Assembly: GCA_963796705.1 (NCBI GenBank)
Contig: CAWCMK010000002.1
Coordinates: 310,001-374,000, forward strand
From: VRUE01 sp963796705
Lineage (GTDB): Bacteria > Actinomycetota > Thermoleophilia > Solirubrobacterales > 70-9
Direction of reading: 5' to 3'
DNA: 64,000 nt
Position 1 is the stretch's first letter. Every line of letters starts with the position of its first letter. Below, piece after piece: positions 36,145-45,455 of the stretch. The notes below the pieces were generated by a model. The model was given only the letters and a program-made list of their open reading frames with translations. It was not told the DNA's origin and made no database searches. The translations under genes and the position numbers were made by a program.

Positions 36145-37552
36145 AGCGGCTCTCGATCCGCCTGCGGGTGACACTCGTCTTCACCGCGGTGATGGCATTG
36201 ATCCTGGGCGCGATCGGGCTGTTCGTCTTCCTGCGCTATCGCTCCGAGCTCGACTCGACGATCAACGCCGGCCTTCGCTCGCGTGCCAACGACGTTGCGG
36301 CTCTCGTGCGTGAGGCGAACTCGTCGGGTCTGGTGGGCAGGGGGCACAACCTCGTGGCCCGCAATGAGAGCTTCGCCGAGGTGATCAACGCGAATGGCTC
36401 GATCTCCGGCTCTTCGCTTGAGATCGGCAGGCGGGTGCTGCTCTCACCGGCAGAGCTGCGGCGCGCCTTGCGCGGCCCGGTCTTTCTGGACCGAGGTCCG
36501 CTGCCCGGGCTCCAGAACAGCTCGCGTCTTCTGGCCGTCCCAGTGCGCGCCAACGGCAAGCGGGCCGTGGCCGTCGTGGGCACGACGACCAGTGCCCGCG
36601 ATGACGCGCTGACCGACCTCGCTCAGCTCCTGCTGATCGGCGGGCCGCTGGCGCTTCTTCTCGCCTCCGTGGCCGCCTATGGCGTCGCGACGGCGGCACT
36701 GAAGCCGGTCGAGGAAATGCGCTCGCGGGCGGCGGAGATCTCGGCCGACGCGCCCGAGCAGCGACTGCCGGTTCCATCGGGCGAAGACGAGGTGGGGCGA
36801 CTGGGGAGAACTTTGAACGAGATGCTCGAGCGCCTTGCCGAGGCACTGGAGCATGAGCGCAGCTTCGTCGCCGACGCGAGCCACGAGCTGCGCACGCCAT
36901 TGGCGATCCTGCGCACCGAGCTGGAGCTGGCGCTGGCGAGGGGGCGCTCGCCCGGGGAGTTGCGCGAAGCCCTCGCATCGGCGGCCGAGGAGGCGGATCG
37001 CCTCAACCAGCTCTCCGAGGACCTGCTGACGATCGCCCAGACCGAGCGCGGTGAGCTGCCCTGCGCTATGAGCAGGTCGAACTGGAGAGCGCCCTGCGTC
37101 GGGTGGCGCGGCGCTTTCAGCGCCGCGCCACAGAAGCAGGTCGGTCGATCACGGTCTGCGTCGAGGGTCGCCCGCATCTGAGCGCCGACGCGCTGCGAAT
37201 CGATCAGGCGGTCGGCAACATGGTTGACAACGCGCTTCGCCACGGGGGCGGGCCCATCGAGCTGCGCGGCGAGGAAGCCGAAGGAGTCGTCATGGTCCAC
37301 GTCCTGGACCGCGGAGAGGGGTTCCCCGAAGCCTTTATCGGTCAGGCTTTCGAGCGCTTCAGTCGCGCCTCGCCGGGCAAGCGCGAGAGCGGCAGCGGGC
37401 TCGGCCTCTCGATCGTCGAGACCGTCGCCCGTGCTCACCGAGGAGAGGCCCGCGCCCGCAACCGGGAGGGGGGTGGTGCCGACGTCTGGTTGGCTTTTCC
37501 CAACGATCGTGGCGGGCTTCTTTCATCTGGGCTTAATGACCGCTACAAATGA
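36141..37552 (+). pseudogene. Sensor histidine kinase gene with a single-base frameshift
   Basis: The frame codes for a membrane sensor kinase: helix at MALILGAIGLFVFLRY, an outside domain of about 120 residues, a second helix, a HAMP linker and the H-box in SFVADASHELRTPLA. After TIAQTERGELP the frame goes wrong. The rest of the kinase continues in another frame from LRYEQVELESALRRV, with the N box GNMVDNALRHG, DRGEGFPEAF and GSGLGLSIVETV, to the stop at 37552. Adding one C to the CCC at 37059-37061 joins them. The start may be CTG at 36141 overlapping the regulator, or GTG at 36168. It is a broken gene or a sequence error. Confidence 0.88.
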
Positions 37553-37561
37553 TGCCGCCGC

Positions 37562-38431
37562 ATGCATCCGATCTCCTATCTCCAGGCGATCATCCTCGGG
37601 GCAATCCAGGGGATCGCTGAGCCCTTCCCGATCTCAAGCCTCGGGCACAGCGTTGTCCTGCCACGGGCGCTGGGCTGGAACATTCACCAAAACGACGACT
37701 ATTTCCTCGCCTTCCTGGTCGCAACGCACGTTGCAACGGCGCTCGTTCTTTTCCTCTTCTTTCTCGAGGACTGGAAGCGGATCTTTCGCGGGCTCGGCCG
37801 CTCGTTCCGCGACAGGGCCATATCGCCTGGAGACACGGACGCGAAGCTCGGATGGCTGCTGGTCGTCGGCACGATTCCGGCCGGAATTCTCGGCCTCTTG
37901 CTCGAGCACTCTCTGCGAACCGTATTCGCCTCGGCTCAGGCGGCGGCCGCATTCCTGATCCTCAACGGAGTACTGCTGCTGGCGTTTGAGAGCCTGCGAC
38001 GTCGCCAGCCGAGCCCCGGTGACGGAGAAGGCGATTCGGACCCGCGAATCGCACGTACGCTCAGCTTCCGCCAAGCGGTGGCGATTGGAACCGCTCAGGC
38101 CGCCGCCCTGATCCCGGGCATTTCCCGTTCCGGCGTCACCATGGGGGGCGGCCTCTACGTCGGTCTCTCAAACGAGGACGCGGCACGCTTTGCCTTCCTG
38201 CTCGCGACACCGATAATCGGCGCCGCCGGTGTTCTCAAGCTTCCCGAACTGCTCGGTAGCGCCGGCGATGGCGTGCGCGGGCAGGCGCTCGTCGGGGCCC
38301 TCGCAGCGGCGCTCACGACCTGGCTCGCCGTGCGGTTTTTGCTTCGGTTTTTCCAGACGAACCGGCTGACGCCGTTCGGCATCTACTGCATCGTCGCCGG
38401 CCTCGTCTTCACGATCGAGTTTGCGCTCTGA
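37562..38431 (+). CDS. uppP: Undecaprenyl-diphosphatase, UppP/BacA family
   Basis: The 289-residue membrane protein belongs to the BacA family, which regenerates undecaprenyl phosphate for cell-wall synthesis. It has about eight helices and the second catalytic motif ALIPGISRSGVTMGGGL. The first motif reads GAIQGIAEPFPISSLGHSVV, whereas the usual form is QGxTEFLPISSSGH. The catalytic Glu, the first Ser pair and the His are kept, but FL is changed and one Ser is Leu. The protein may be active with altered specificity or be a paralogue with another role. ATG at 37562 lies 9 bases after the kinase gene. Confidence 0.9.
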   Translation: MHPISYLQAIILGAIQGIAEPFPISSLGHSVVLPRALGWNIHQNDDYFLAFLVATHVATALVLFLFFLEDWKRIFRGLGRSFRDRAISPGDTDAKLGWLLVVGTIPAGILGLLLEHSLRTVFASAQAAAAFLILNGVLLLAFESLRRRQPSPGDGEGDSDPRIARTLSFRQAVAIGTAQAAALIPGISRSGVTMGGGLYVGLSNEDAARFAFLLATPIIGAAGVLKLPELLGSAGDGVRGQALVGALAAALTTWLAVRFLLRFFQTNRLTPFGIYCIVAGLVFTIEFAL

Positions 38432-38735
38432 TATCCGCGCCTCGGTCACGCCGGGTGCCGGCGCCGCGACGCCCGTTCTCACGACCGTGGTCACCATCCT
38501 CGGCGATCCGGTAGAAATGCTCCGTCGCTCCCCGGACCTGCTGTTCGGATCTGAGTTCGATCAGTCCTGAGCGCAGCAGCTCGGTGACGTGATAATTGAC
38601 ATTGCTGAGGGGTACCCCGAGCTCGTAACTGAGATCGCTGGGAGAGAGCGTGCGGCCTCCGTCGAGTGAAAGCACTTCGAGGACTGAGATCCGCAACGGG
38701 TGGGTGTTCGCTCGAGCAAGGCGCTGCCAATCCAT
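38409..38735 (-). CDS. ArsR-like winged-helix transcriptional regulator
   Basis: The protein of about 108 residues has a winged-helix domain. MDWQRLARANTHPLRISVLE starts the fold, and ELGVPLSNVNYHVTELL is the recognition helix region. VRGATEHFYRIAED forms the wing. A basic tail follows. I chose ATG at 38735 because AAGGGAGGG lies in front of it. The sequence upstream on this strand could extend the frame, but that part would cross the palindrome at 38787. No metal-binding cysteines are seen, so the signal is probably not arsenic. It is divergent from the large secreted-protein gene. Confidence 0.8.
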   Translation of the reverse strand: MDWQRLARANTHPLRISVLEVLSLDGGRTLSPSDLSYELGVPLSNVNYHVTELLRSGLIELRSEQQVRGATEHFYRIAEDGDHGRENGRRGAGTRRDRGADIRAQTRS

Positions 38736-38786
38736 CAAGGCCCTCCCTTCTGTCGCTGGGAAATTACCCCAATAAACATTAGTCAA

Positions 38787-38805
38787 ATACCCCAAAATCG
38801 GGTAT
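38787..38805. promoter_or_regulatory. Palindrome between the ArsR-like gene and the secreted-protein gene
   Basis: The arms ATACCC and GGGTAT are perfect inverted repeats with a 7-base spacer. They lie between the divergent starts and overlap the first codon of the secreted-protein frame. TTGAC-like elements sit on the minus strand nearby. An operator for the ArsR-like protein, controlling itself and perhaps its neighbour, is the simplest idea. Confidence 0.55.
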
Positions 38806-41728
38806 GGTCAAAATTATGGGTTCTCCAGAGGTCTGGTTGTCACGCATTGCCGTCGTCTCCCTGGCGCTCGCGGTCATGGCGGGCCTCGCCCCGCCGGCGG
38901 CCGCGAAGACCGAAGAAGCGATCGCCCCGAGCGACCCGCACGCGCCCTCCGCCGAATCGGGCTGGCAGGCTGGGACCTGCAATGCCGAACCTCCCGAAGC
39001 GGGGGCGGAAACCTGCTCCCTGGACACCCCGGCCCAGTTCTTCGAAGAAGCGGCAGCCCACCCGCAGTACGGCTTCACCCAGTTCATCGTCGCCCACAAC
39101 GGCTCGAATGAACCGGGCGGGGAACTGAAGGACGTCCATGTCGATCTGCCGGTCGGGCTCAGTGTCAACCCGCAGGCGACCCAACAGTGCCCCTTGGCGA
39201 CCTTCGAGCTGCTGGCGTCGGCCTGTCCCTCGGGCTCCGCGGTCGGGAAGAGCCTGATTACCGGCACGGTGCCGATCCTCGGCCTCCCCCTCGGGCCGCT
39301 GGAAGCGACCGTCTACAACATCGAACCTGAAGAAGGCCAACCGGCCCTGTTCGGGCTGGAACTGGCCGGCAACGAAGTCTTCCTCAAAGCCAGCGTCGAT
39401 TGGGAGGGCGACTATCACGAGGGGTTCAGCATCGAAGTACCCCCCCTGGTCCATCTCGAACCGCTCTTCAACGGGTTGATCCTCAAGAACCGCCTCACCT
39501 TCAGCGGCCGCGCCGGCGACGGAACCTTCATCACGACGCCAAGCACCTGCTTGGGCGAAGCGTTCAGCCAGTCCGGAAGTACCTACTCGACCTTCCTGCT
39601 CGCCGCCACGGCCCAGGAAGAGCAGCAGGCCGGATACCAGTTCCCGGCTGGCGCCGAGCCTCCGCTCGAGTCACCGATCCCGCCCGGAACTTCGCCAAAG
39701 CACTGCGACACGATCCCCTATGAACCCGCAATCGCGGTCGATCCCGGGACAACGGAAACGGACTCTCCGGCCGGTGCCAAGCTCGAAGTGAGCGTTCCCC
39801 ACCTGAAGGACGGCGGATCCCAGGACAGCTCCGACACCGAGGAAGCGGCGCTGAGCCTGCCCCTGGGAATGGGCATCAACCCATCGGCCGCGAACGGCCT
39901 GCAAACCTGCACCGATGAACAGTTCGGCAAGGGCACCAGGAACCCGATTGAATGTCCCGCGGCGTCGCGGATCGGCACGGTCGAAATCGAGACGCCGCCG
40001 CTCCCCGAAGGCTCACTGGAAGGCCCGGTATTCGTCGGCAGGCAGCTGAGTCGGGACCCGGCCTCCGGCGAGGAGTACCGGATCTTCGTCGATGCTGAGT
40101 CCGCGCGGTACGGGATCTCGGTGCGGCTGATCGGCGGGGTCCGCGCCGACCCGCAGACCGGCCAGCTGACGACGACCTTCCGGGAAGCGCCACAGGTTCC
40201 GTTCAGCTCGGTCGTGATCCACCTTGACGGCGGTGGGAGGGCGACTCTGACCAGCCCGGCCACCTGTGGCCCGAGCATCGCCGACGCCGAGATGACTCCG
40301 TGGTCGGAGGTGATCGGGGCGCTGGGGGCGGGCGGTGCGGATGGGCCCTCCGGCAAGCCGCCGGCTGCGCCCTCGGGCCAGTTCACGCTCAACACGTTGC
40401 CGGGCGGCGGCGCCCCTTGCCCGAAAACCCTCGCCGAACGGCCCTTCGCGCCGAGATTCTCCGCGACCACCGCCAGCACCCAGGCCGGCGCGTTCACGAG
40501 CCTCGGCGTCGACGTCGCCAGGGACCCCGGCAACCAGGAGCTGAAGGCCGCAGACATCGAGCTGCCGCCGGGGATGACCGCGAAGCTCGCCGGTGTCCGC
40601 TACTGCCCGGAGGCGGCAATCGCCGCCGCGGCGGCAAACAGCGGCGCGGCCGAGGCAGCCTCCTCCAGTTGTCCCCCGGAGAGTCTTCTCGGCGCCGCCG
40701 CGGTGACCCTCGGCAGCGGCCCCGAACCGCTGCAGATCGATACCGGAAAGGCCTTCCTCGCGGGCCCCTACCAGGGGGCTCCCCTCTCCCTGGTGGTGAT
40801 CACCCCCGCCACGGCCGGGCCGTTCGACCTCGGCACGGTCGTGGTGCGGGTGGCCCTGCAGGTTGACCCGAGGAGCGCCCGCGTGAGCGCCCTCACCGAC
40901 CCGATTCCGCACGTCTACGGAGGCTCGCTGCTCGACGTACGCGAGGTCCGGGTGCAGATCGACAGGCCTGAATTCGCTCTCAACGGGACCAACTGCTCGC
41001 CGTTTGCCTTTGAAGGGGACCTGCGCGGTGGAGGTGCCAACCCCGCCGATCCTGCGAGCTTCACCACGGTGCCGGTCAACAGTCCCTATCAGCTCAGCGG
41101 CTGCCAGAACCTCAGCTTCGCACCGCGTCTTTACCTGCGGACCTTCGGGGGCCTGAAACGGGCAAAGAAACCCAAACTGCGGGCGATCCTGGTCGCCCGA
41201 CCGGGCGATGCGAACGTCGCCCGGGCCCAGGTCACCCTGCCGAAGGCGTTGATCCTCGAACAGGCGAACATCGGGGCGGTCTGCACGCGCGTCCAGTTCG
41301 CCGCCCGCGAATGTCCCCCGGATTCGGCCTACGGCTTCGCCGAAGCGACGACCCCGCTGCTCGATGGTCCGCTCAAAGGCCCCGTTTACCTTCGCTCGAA
41401 CCCGGAACACGAATTGCCCGACCTCGTCGCCGCCCTGCATGGGCAGGTCGACGTGGAACTATCCGGCGTCACCGACACGACCCGGAACGGTCGCCTCCGA
41501 AACACCTTCGAAATGATCCCGGATGTGCCGGTCTCGAAGTTCACGCTGACTGTGCGAGGGGGCAAGCGGGGCCTCCTGGTCAGCACCCGTAACCTCTGCC
41601 GTCACAGGCTCTTCTCGCGCGTCGAACTGAACGCCCAAAATGGTGCCCGGAGCCTGAGCAAGCGACAGCCCGTGCGAACTTCCTGCAAGCGCAGGCGCCG
41701 CCCGGATCGATCGCAGCACCCTCGCTAG
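38804..41728 (+). CDS. Large secreted protein with four cysteine-framed repeats
   Basis: The 974-residue protein has a signal peptide (about 1-34). Four units of about 120-145 residues follow, at roughly 115-250, 352-490, 587-731 and 812-932. Each has an LPxG or LPxA-like start, a cysteine, a CP pair 10-22 residues on, a GPxxGPVY-like or similar stretch, and a third cysteine about 95-108 residues later. The last 40 residues are strongly basic (SCKRRRRPDRS), perhaps a cell-surface anchor. I know no named family, but such proteins resemble large surface proteins of Thermoleophilia. No ribosome-binding site is clear for either ATG (38804 or 38816), so the message may be leaderless. Confidence 0.8.
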   Translation: MVKIMGSPEVWLSRIAVVSLALAVMAGLAPPAAAKTEEAIAPSDPHAPSAESGWQAGTCNAEPPEAGAETCSLDTPAQFFEEAAAHPQYGFTQFIVAHNGSNEPGGELKDVHVDLPVGLSVNPQATQQCPLATFELLASACPSGSAVGKSLITGTVPILGLPLGPLEATVYNIEPEEGQPALFGLELAGNEVFLKASVDWEGDYHEGFSIEVPPLVHLEPLFNGLILKNRLTFSGRAGDGTFITTPSTCLGEAFSQSGSTYSTFLLAATAQEEQQAGYQFPAGAEPPLESPIPPGTSPKHCDTIPYEPAIAVDPGTTETDSPAGAKLEVSVPHLKDGGSQDSSDTEEAALSLPLGMGINPSAANGLQTCTDEQFGKGTRNPIECPAASRIGTVEIETPPLPEGSLEGPVFVGRQLSRDPASGEEYRIFVDAESARYGISVRLIGGVRADPQTGQLTTTFREAPQVPFSSVVIHLDGGGRATLTSPATCGPSIADAEMTPWSEVIGALGAGGADGPSGKPPAAPSGQFTLNTLPGGGAPCPKTLAERPFAPRFSATTASTQAGAFTSLGVDVARDPGNQELKAADIELPPGMTAKLAGVRYCPEAAIAAAAANSGAAEAASSSCPPESLLGAAAVTLGSGPEPLQIDTGKAFLAGPYQGAPLSLVVITPATAGPFDLGTVVVRVALQVDPRSARVSALTDPIPHVYGGSLLDVREVRVQIDRPEFALNGTNCSPFAFEGDLRGGGANPADPASFTTVPVNSPYQLSGCQNLSFAPRLYLRTFGGLKRAKKPKLRAILVARPGDANVARAQVTLPKALILEQANIGAVCTRVQFAARECPPDSAYGFAEATTPLLDGPLKGPVYLRSNPEHELPDLVAALHGQVDVELSGVTDTTRNGRLRNTFEMIPDVPVSKFTLTVRGGKRGLLVSTRNLCRHRLFSRVELNAQNGARSLSKRQPVRTSCKRRRRPDRSQHPR

Positions 41729-42429
41729 CTCGGCTGACTGGTGGGTCGCACGAGGATCTCGTTGACGTCGACTCCGGCCGGTTGCTCCAGGGCGAACATC
41801 ACGGCGCGGGCGATGTCCTCGTCGCGCAGCGCCCTCTCTCCGGGGCTCTTGTCGAAGAAGGGGGTGTCGGTCATTCCCGGCTCGATAACCGTGACACGGA
41901 TCGCATCGTTTCCGCGCATCTGGCGCAGCTCGGCGCGCAGGGCCTCGCCGATGGCGCCGGTCGCCCACTTGGTGGCCGAGTAAAGCGAACCCGGCAAGAC
42001 CCGGCGCCCGGCGACCGAGCTGGTCAGGAGGAAGTGCCCCTCGCCGCGCTCCAGCAGATGGGGGAGGGTGGCACGGATCGTCAACGCCACGCCGTAGACG
42101 TTGGTCAGGACCATGGAGCGCCAGTGCTCCACCGACTCCTCGAGGAAGCCCCGGGTAGCTCCGAAGCCGGCGTTGGCGAATACGACGTCGATCCCCCCAA
42201 ACCGTTCGATCGCCGCGCCCGCCAGTGCCTCGACCTGGTCCCACTCGGTGACGTCACAGCGCACGGCGAGGGCCCGCTCCTCGCCACCCAGCTCCCTGGC
42301 GAGCTCCTGCATTGGCTCCAGGCGGCGGGCCGCCAGGACAAGGCGGTGGGAGGGGGCCGCGGCTCGTGCGGTCGCGGCGCCGATGCCGCTGCTGGCGCCG
42401 GTGATCAATAGGACGCGGTCATCACTCAC
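41725..42429 (-). CDS. Short-chain dehydrogenase/reductase
   Basis: The 234-residue protein has the classical SDR layout: the cofactor motif LLITGASSGIGAATARA, NAG in DVVFANAGFGATRGF, and the catalytic Ser-Tyr-Lys set in LLTSSVAGRRVLPGSLYSATKWA. After that comes VTVIEPGMTDTPFFDKSPGE, typical of the family. It reduces or oxidises a hydroxyl or carbonyl group with NAD(P)H. The substrate is unknown. The stop overlaps the end of the convergent secreted-protein gene by 4 bases. Confidence 0.93.
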   Translation of the reverse strand: MSDDRVLLITGASSGIGAATARAAAPSHRLVLAARRLEPMQELARELGGEERALAVRCDVTEWDQVEALAGAAIERFGGIDVVFANAGFGATRGFLEESVEHWRSMVLTNVYGVALTIRATLPHLLERGEGHFLLTSSVAGRRVLPGSLYSATKWATGAIGEALRAELRQMRGNDAIRVTVIEPGMTDTPFFDKSPGERALRDEDIARAVMFALEQPAGVDVNEILVRPTSQPS

Positions 42430-42464
42430 GCGGCGATTGTCCCAGTTGCGATAATCCGCTGCTC

Positions 42465-42872
42465 GTGGATCCCCAGCGCAAGCGGCAGGTACGGCTGGTC
42501 CTCGCCCTCGGCGTCGCCGTGCTGCTCGCCGTGGCTCTGATCTACACGTCGTTCAGCGCCTCAAGCGAGGCGAAGGAGCCCTCCGAACTGATCAACGCCG
42601 CCCCGGGGTCCAGCTACGAGCTGACCGGGGAAGTCGTAAAGGGCTCGGTGCGGCGCATCGAAGGCCGGGAAGAAAGCCTGCGATTCCGGGTCGCCGATCG
42701 CCAGGGTGGCCGCAGTCTGCCCGTCTCCTACACCGGGACCGTGCCGGATCCGTTCCGCGGTGGCCGCGAGATCGTTCTCACGGGAGAAGTTCGAAACGGC
42801 GTTTTCGTCGGAGAACGCGACACGCTCGTCACCAAGTGCCCGTCTAAGTACACGACCAGTAATGCCGGCTAG
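42465..42872 (+). CDS. ccmE: Cytochrome c haem chaperone CcmE, CxxxY type
   Basis: The 135-residue protein has one N-terminal membrane helix (about 10-29) and an OB-fold domain. It shows YELTGEVVKGSVRR and LPVSYTGTVPDPFRGGREIV, as in CcmE. In most proteobacteria the haem is bound by the His of an HxxxY motif. Here that position is Cys125 in TLVTKCPSKYTT, with Tyr129. This is the CxxxY variant known from some other bacteria and archaea. CcmE holds haem on the outside for transfer to apocytochromes. The ccmF gene starts inside its last codons. Confidence 0.92.
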   Translation: MDPQRKRQVRLVLALGVAVLLAVALIYTSFSASSEAKEPSELINAAPGSSYELTGEVVKGSVRRIEGREESLRFRVADRQGGRSLPVSYTGTVPDPFRGGREIVLTGEVRNGVFVGERDTLVTKCPSKYTTSNAG

Positions 42873-45228
42873 TCTCGGCAGCGTCGCCCTGGACCTCGCC
42901 TTCGGCGCAGCCGTCGTCGCCGTGATCGCGGCGCTCGCGGGTGCGCGGGGCGATCGCCGCTGGGTCGAGGTCTCGCGGCGCTCCGTTTACACGCTCTGCG
43001 GCCTGCTGACGTTTTGCGTGGTGATGATCGAGATCGCCTTCGTCACTAACGACTTCTCGCTCAACGTCGTCCAGCAGCACTCCTCGATCGAGACCCCCTT
43101 CTTCTACAAGCTGGCGGCGATGTGGTCGAGCCAGGAAGGCTCGCTGCTGCTCTGGGCCTGGGTGCTGTCGATCGCCTCTTCGATCGCTCTCTACGCAACC
43201 CGCGACAAGCTGCGCGAGCTGGTTCCCTATGCGACCGCGGTGATGGCGGGGATCGCCAGCTTTTTCACCGGCCTGATGCTGTTTGCCGGAGGGGTCAACC
43301 CGTTTGCGACGATCAGCCCGATGCCCCAAGACGGGGTGGGTCTCAATCCCCTGCTTCAGCACCCGAGCATGATGATCCATCCACCGATGCTCTACTCGGG
43401 GTACGTGGCCTTCACGATTCCCTTCGCCTTTGCGATCGGCGCCCTGGTCACCCGCCGACTCGATGCCGCCTGGATCCGTGCCACGCGCCGCTTTGCGCTG
43501 ATCGCCTGGGCGCTGCTCGGCTGCGGTCTGCTGCTCGGCGCCCGCTGGTCCTACACGGAGCTCGGCTGGGGTGGCTACTGGGCTTGGGATCCGGTCGAGA
43601 ACGCGGCCCTGATGCCGTGGCTCATCGGCACCGCCTTCTTGCACTCGATCATGGTCCAGGAGAAGCGCGGCATGCTCAAGGTCTGGAACGCCTGCCTGAT
43701 CGTCGCCACCTTCTCGCTCGCCCTGCTCGGCACGTTTCTCGTGCGCTCCGGTGTGCTGCAGTCGATCCACGCCTTCGGCAACAGCACCGTCGGCCCCTAC
43801 CTCCTCGCCCTCATAGGAGTGGTCGTGATCGGCTCGACGGCGCTGATCATCTCCCGTCTCGATGATCTGCGCTCCGAGAAGAAAATCGACTCGCTGATCT
43901 CCCGCGAGGCAGTCTTTCTGATCAACAACCTGCTGCTGGTGGCGCTCTGCGCGGCGATCTTCTGGGGAACCTTCTTTCCTCTGATCTCGGAGTTCTTCAC
44001 CGGCCAGAAGTCCTCACTGGCCGCCCCCTGGTTCGACCATTACACGACGCCACTGGCGATCGTTCTCGTCCTGTTCACCGGAATCGGGCCGCTGCTCGCC
44101 TGGCGGCGGGTGAGCTGGGCCTCGGCGAAGCGGATCTTTCTGCTTCCCACGGCGGCGGCGGCGCTCGCCGCCGCCGCTCTGGCGCTCTTCAGTGACGCCG
44201 CACGGCGCCCCTGGGCCTATGCGCTGTTTGTCTTCGCCGCCTTCGCGCTGGTCGGGATCGCTCAGGAGTTCTGGCGCGGGGCGAGGGCGCGCCGCAAGTT
44301 GTCCGGTGGCTCGATGCGCAGAGCGCTTTTCGCGGTGGTCTCGCGCAACCGCCGCCGTTACGGCGGCTACATCGTCCACGTCGGCGTCGCCGTGGTCCTG
44401 ATCGGGATTGCCGCCTCCTCGAGTTTCCAGACCAACCGTGAAATCAGACTGCGGCCGGGACAGAGCACCACGATCGACGGCCGCCGGATCACCTACACGC
44501 ATCCGACGGTCAGCTCCGATAGCCAGTCGATCGCGTTCGGTGCCCGGCTCCGCGTCGCACAGGGGGGCGAAACCTTCACGATGCACACCGACCGGCGCTA
44601 CTTTCGCCCGACGGGACAGACGATTTCCACGATCGGCAGTCGCTTCGCCGGCGAAGCGGAGACCGACGTGGCGCTGAAAGCCGGCGCCAGCAATGACCTC
44701 TGGATTGCCCCGCGACCCGATATCAGCGGCGTCGTGGCCCGCGCGCGCGCCGCCGACCGCGGCTTCAGGCGCTGCGCCTCGGCGGCGGCGGGGACGCCGT
44801 CGGCCTGCGCGGCCCTGGCGGCGCTGATGCGCGCGGCGGCGGCGAACCCGGCGCTGCAGTCCTCGGTCGCAAAGCGGATCGAAGGCCTGCAGACGGCGAC
44901 CGCGACGCGGATCGCGAATGGCTACCTGACGGAAACCCCGGCGGTGACCTTCAAGGTGATCGTCAACCCGCTGGTCAGCTGGATCTGGGTCGGCGGCGCA
45001 ATCGCCCTGCTCGGTGCGATCGTCGCCCTCTGGCCGACCCGCCGCAGGGCCCACGTGGCGCCCGGTGCCGACCAGGAGCTGGAGGCGCTGAAGGAAGCCA
45101 AGTACCGGGAGATTCGCGACGCGGAACTCGACCACGCCGCCGGCAAGCTCTCCGATGAGGACTTCGCGATTCTCGATGCGGAGCTGCGCCGCGAGGCGAT
45201 CGAGATCCTCGACCGCGAACCAGCCTAG
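42862..45228 (+). CDS. ccmF: Haem lyase subunit CcmF with a CcmI-like tail
   Basis: The 788-residue membrane protein attaches haem to apocytochrome c. It has about 15 helices and the tryptophan-rich haem-handling motif YTELGWGGYWAWDPVENAAL, plus the conserved HPSMMIHPPMLY segment. The frame is open far upstream; ATG at 42862 overlaps ccmE by 11 bases. The last 55 residues form a charged helical tail, with REIRDAELDHAAGKLSDEDF. That resembles the N-terminal segment of CcmI/CycH, so chaperone-like functions may be fused. No separate ccmI is visible. Confidence 0.93.
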   Translation: MPASLGSVALDLAFGAAVVAVIAALAGARGDRRWVEVSRRSVYTLCGLLTFCVVMIEIAFVTNDFSLNVVQQHSSIETPFFYKLAAMWSSQEGSLLLWAWVLSIASSIALYATRDKLRELVPYATAVMAGIASFFTGLMLFAGGVNPFATISPMPQDGVGLNPLLQHPSMMIHPPMLYSGYVAFTIPFAFAIGALVTRRLDAAWIRATRRFALIAWALLGCGLLLGARWSYTELGWGGYWAWDPVENAALMPWLIGTAFLHSIMVQEKRGMLKVWNACLIVATFSLALLGTFLVRSGVLQSIHAFGNSTVGPYLLALIGVVVIGSTALIISRLDDLRSEKKIDSLISREAVFLINNLLLVALCAAIFWGTFFPLISEFFTGQKSSLAAPWFDHYTTPLAIVLVLFTGIGPLLAWRRVSWASAKRIFLLPTAAAALAAAALALFSDAARRPWAYALFVFAAFALVGIAQEFWRGARARRKLSGGSMRRALFAVVSRNRRRYGGYIVHVGVAVVLIGIAASSSFQTNREIRLRPGQSTTIDGRRITYTHPTVSSDSQSIAFGARLRVAQGGETFTMHTDRRYFRPTGQTISTIGSRFAGEAETDVALKAGASNDLWIAPRPDISGVVARARAADRGFRRCASAAAGTPSACAALAALMRAAAANPALQSSVAKRIEGLQTATATRIANGYLTETPAVTFKVIVNPLVSWIWVGGAIALLGAIVALWPTRRRAHVAPGADQELEALKEAKYREIRDAELDHAAGKLSDEDFAILDAELRREAIEILDREPA

Positions 45229-45230
45229 AG

Positions 45231-45455
45231 CTAGATCTTCAGCAGCACGACGGTGTTGACGACGAAGAGGATGGCGAAGAAGACCGTTGCCCGGTCGAGG
45301 TTGCGCTCGACCATCGAGCCGCCTCCAAATGAACCGCCGCCGCCGCCGATCCCGAAGGCGCCCGAGAGCCCGGCGTCTTTGCCGGAATGCAGGAGGATCA
45401 GGAAGATCAGGATCCCCGAGATGATCACCTGCAGGACTGCCAAGAAGGTGTACAT
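45231..45455 (-). CDS. secG: Protein-export membrane protein SecG
   Basis: The 74-residue protein has two membrane helices flanking a Gly/Ser-rich loop (GAFGIGGGGGSFGGGS). It begins MYTFLAVLQVIISGILIFLI and continues with LLHSGKDAGLSGAFG, the SecG signature. It is the small accessory subunit of SecYEG. ATG at 45455 was chosen over the open upstream frame because the family starts there. In many actinobacteria secG follows tpiA; here it lies 24 kb from that operon. Confidence 0.92.
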   Translation of the reverse strand: MYTFLAVLQVIISGILIFLILLHSGKDAGLSGAFGIGGGGGSFGGGSMVERNLDRATVFFAILFVVNTVVLLKI

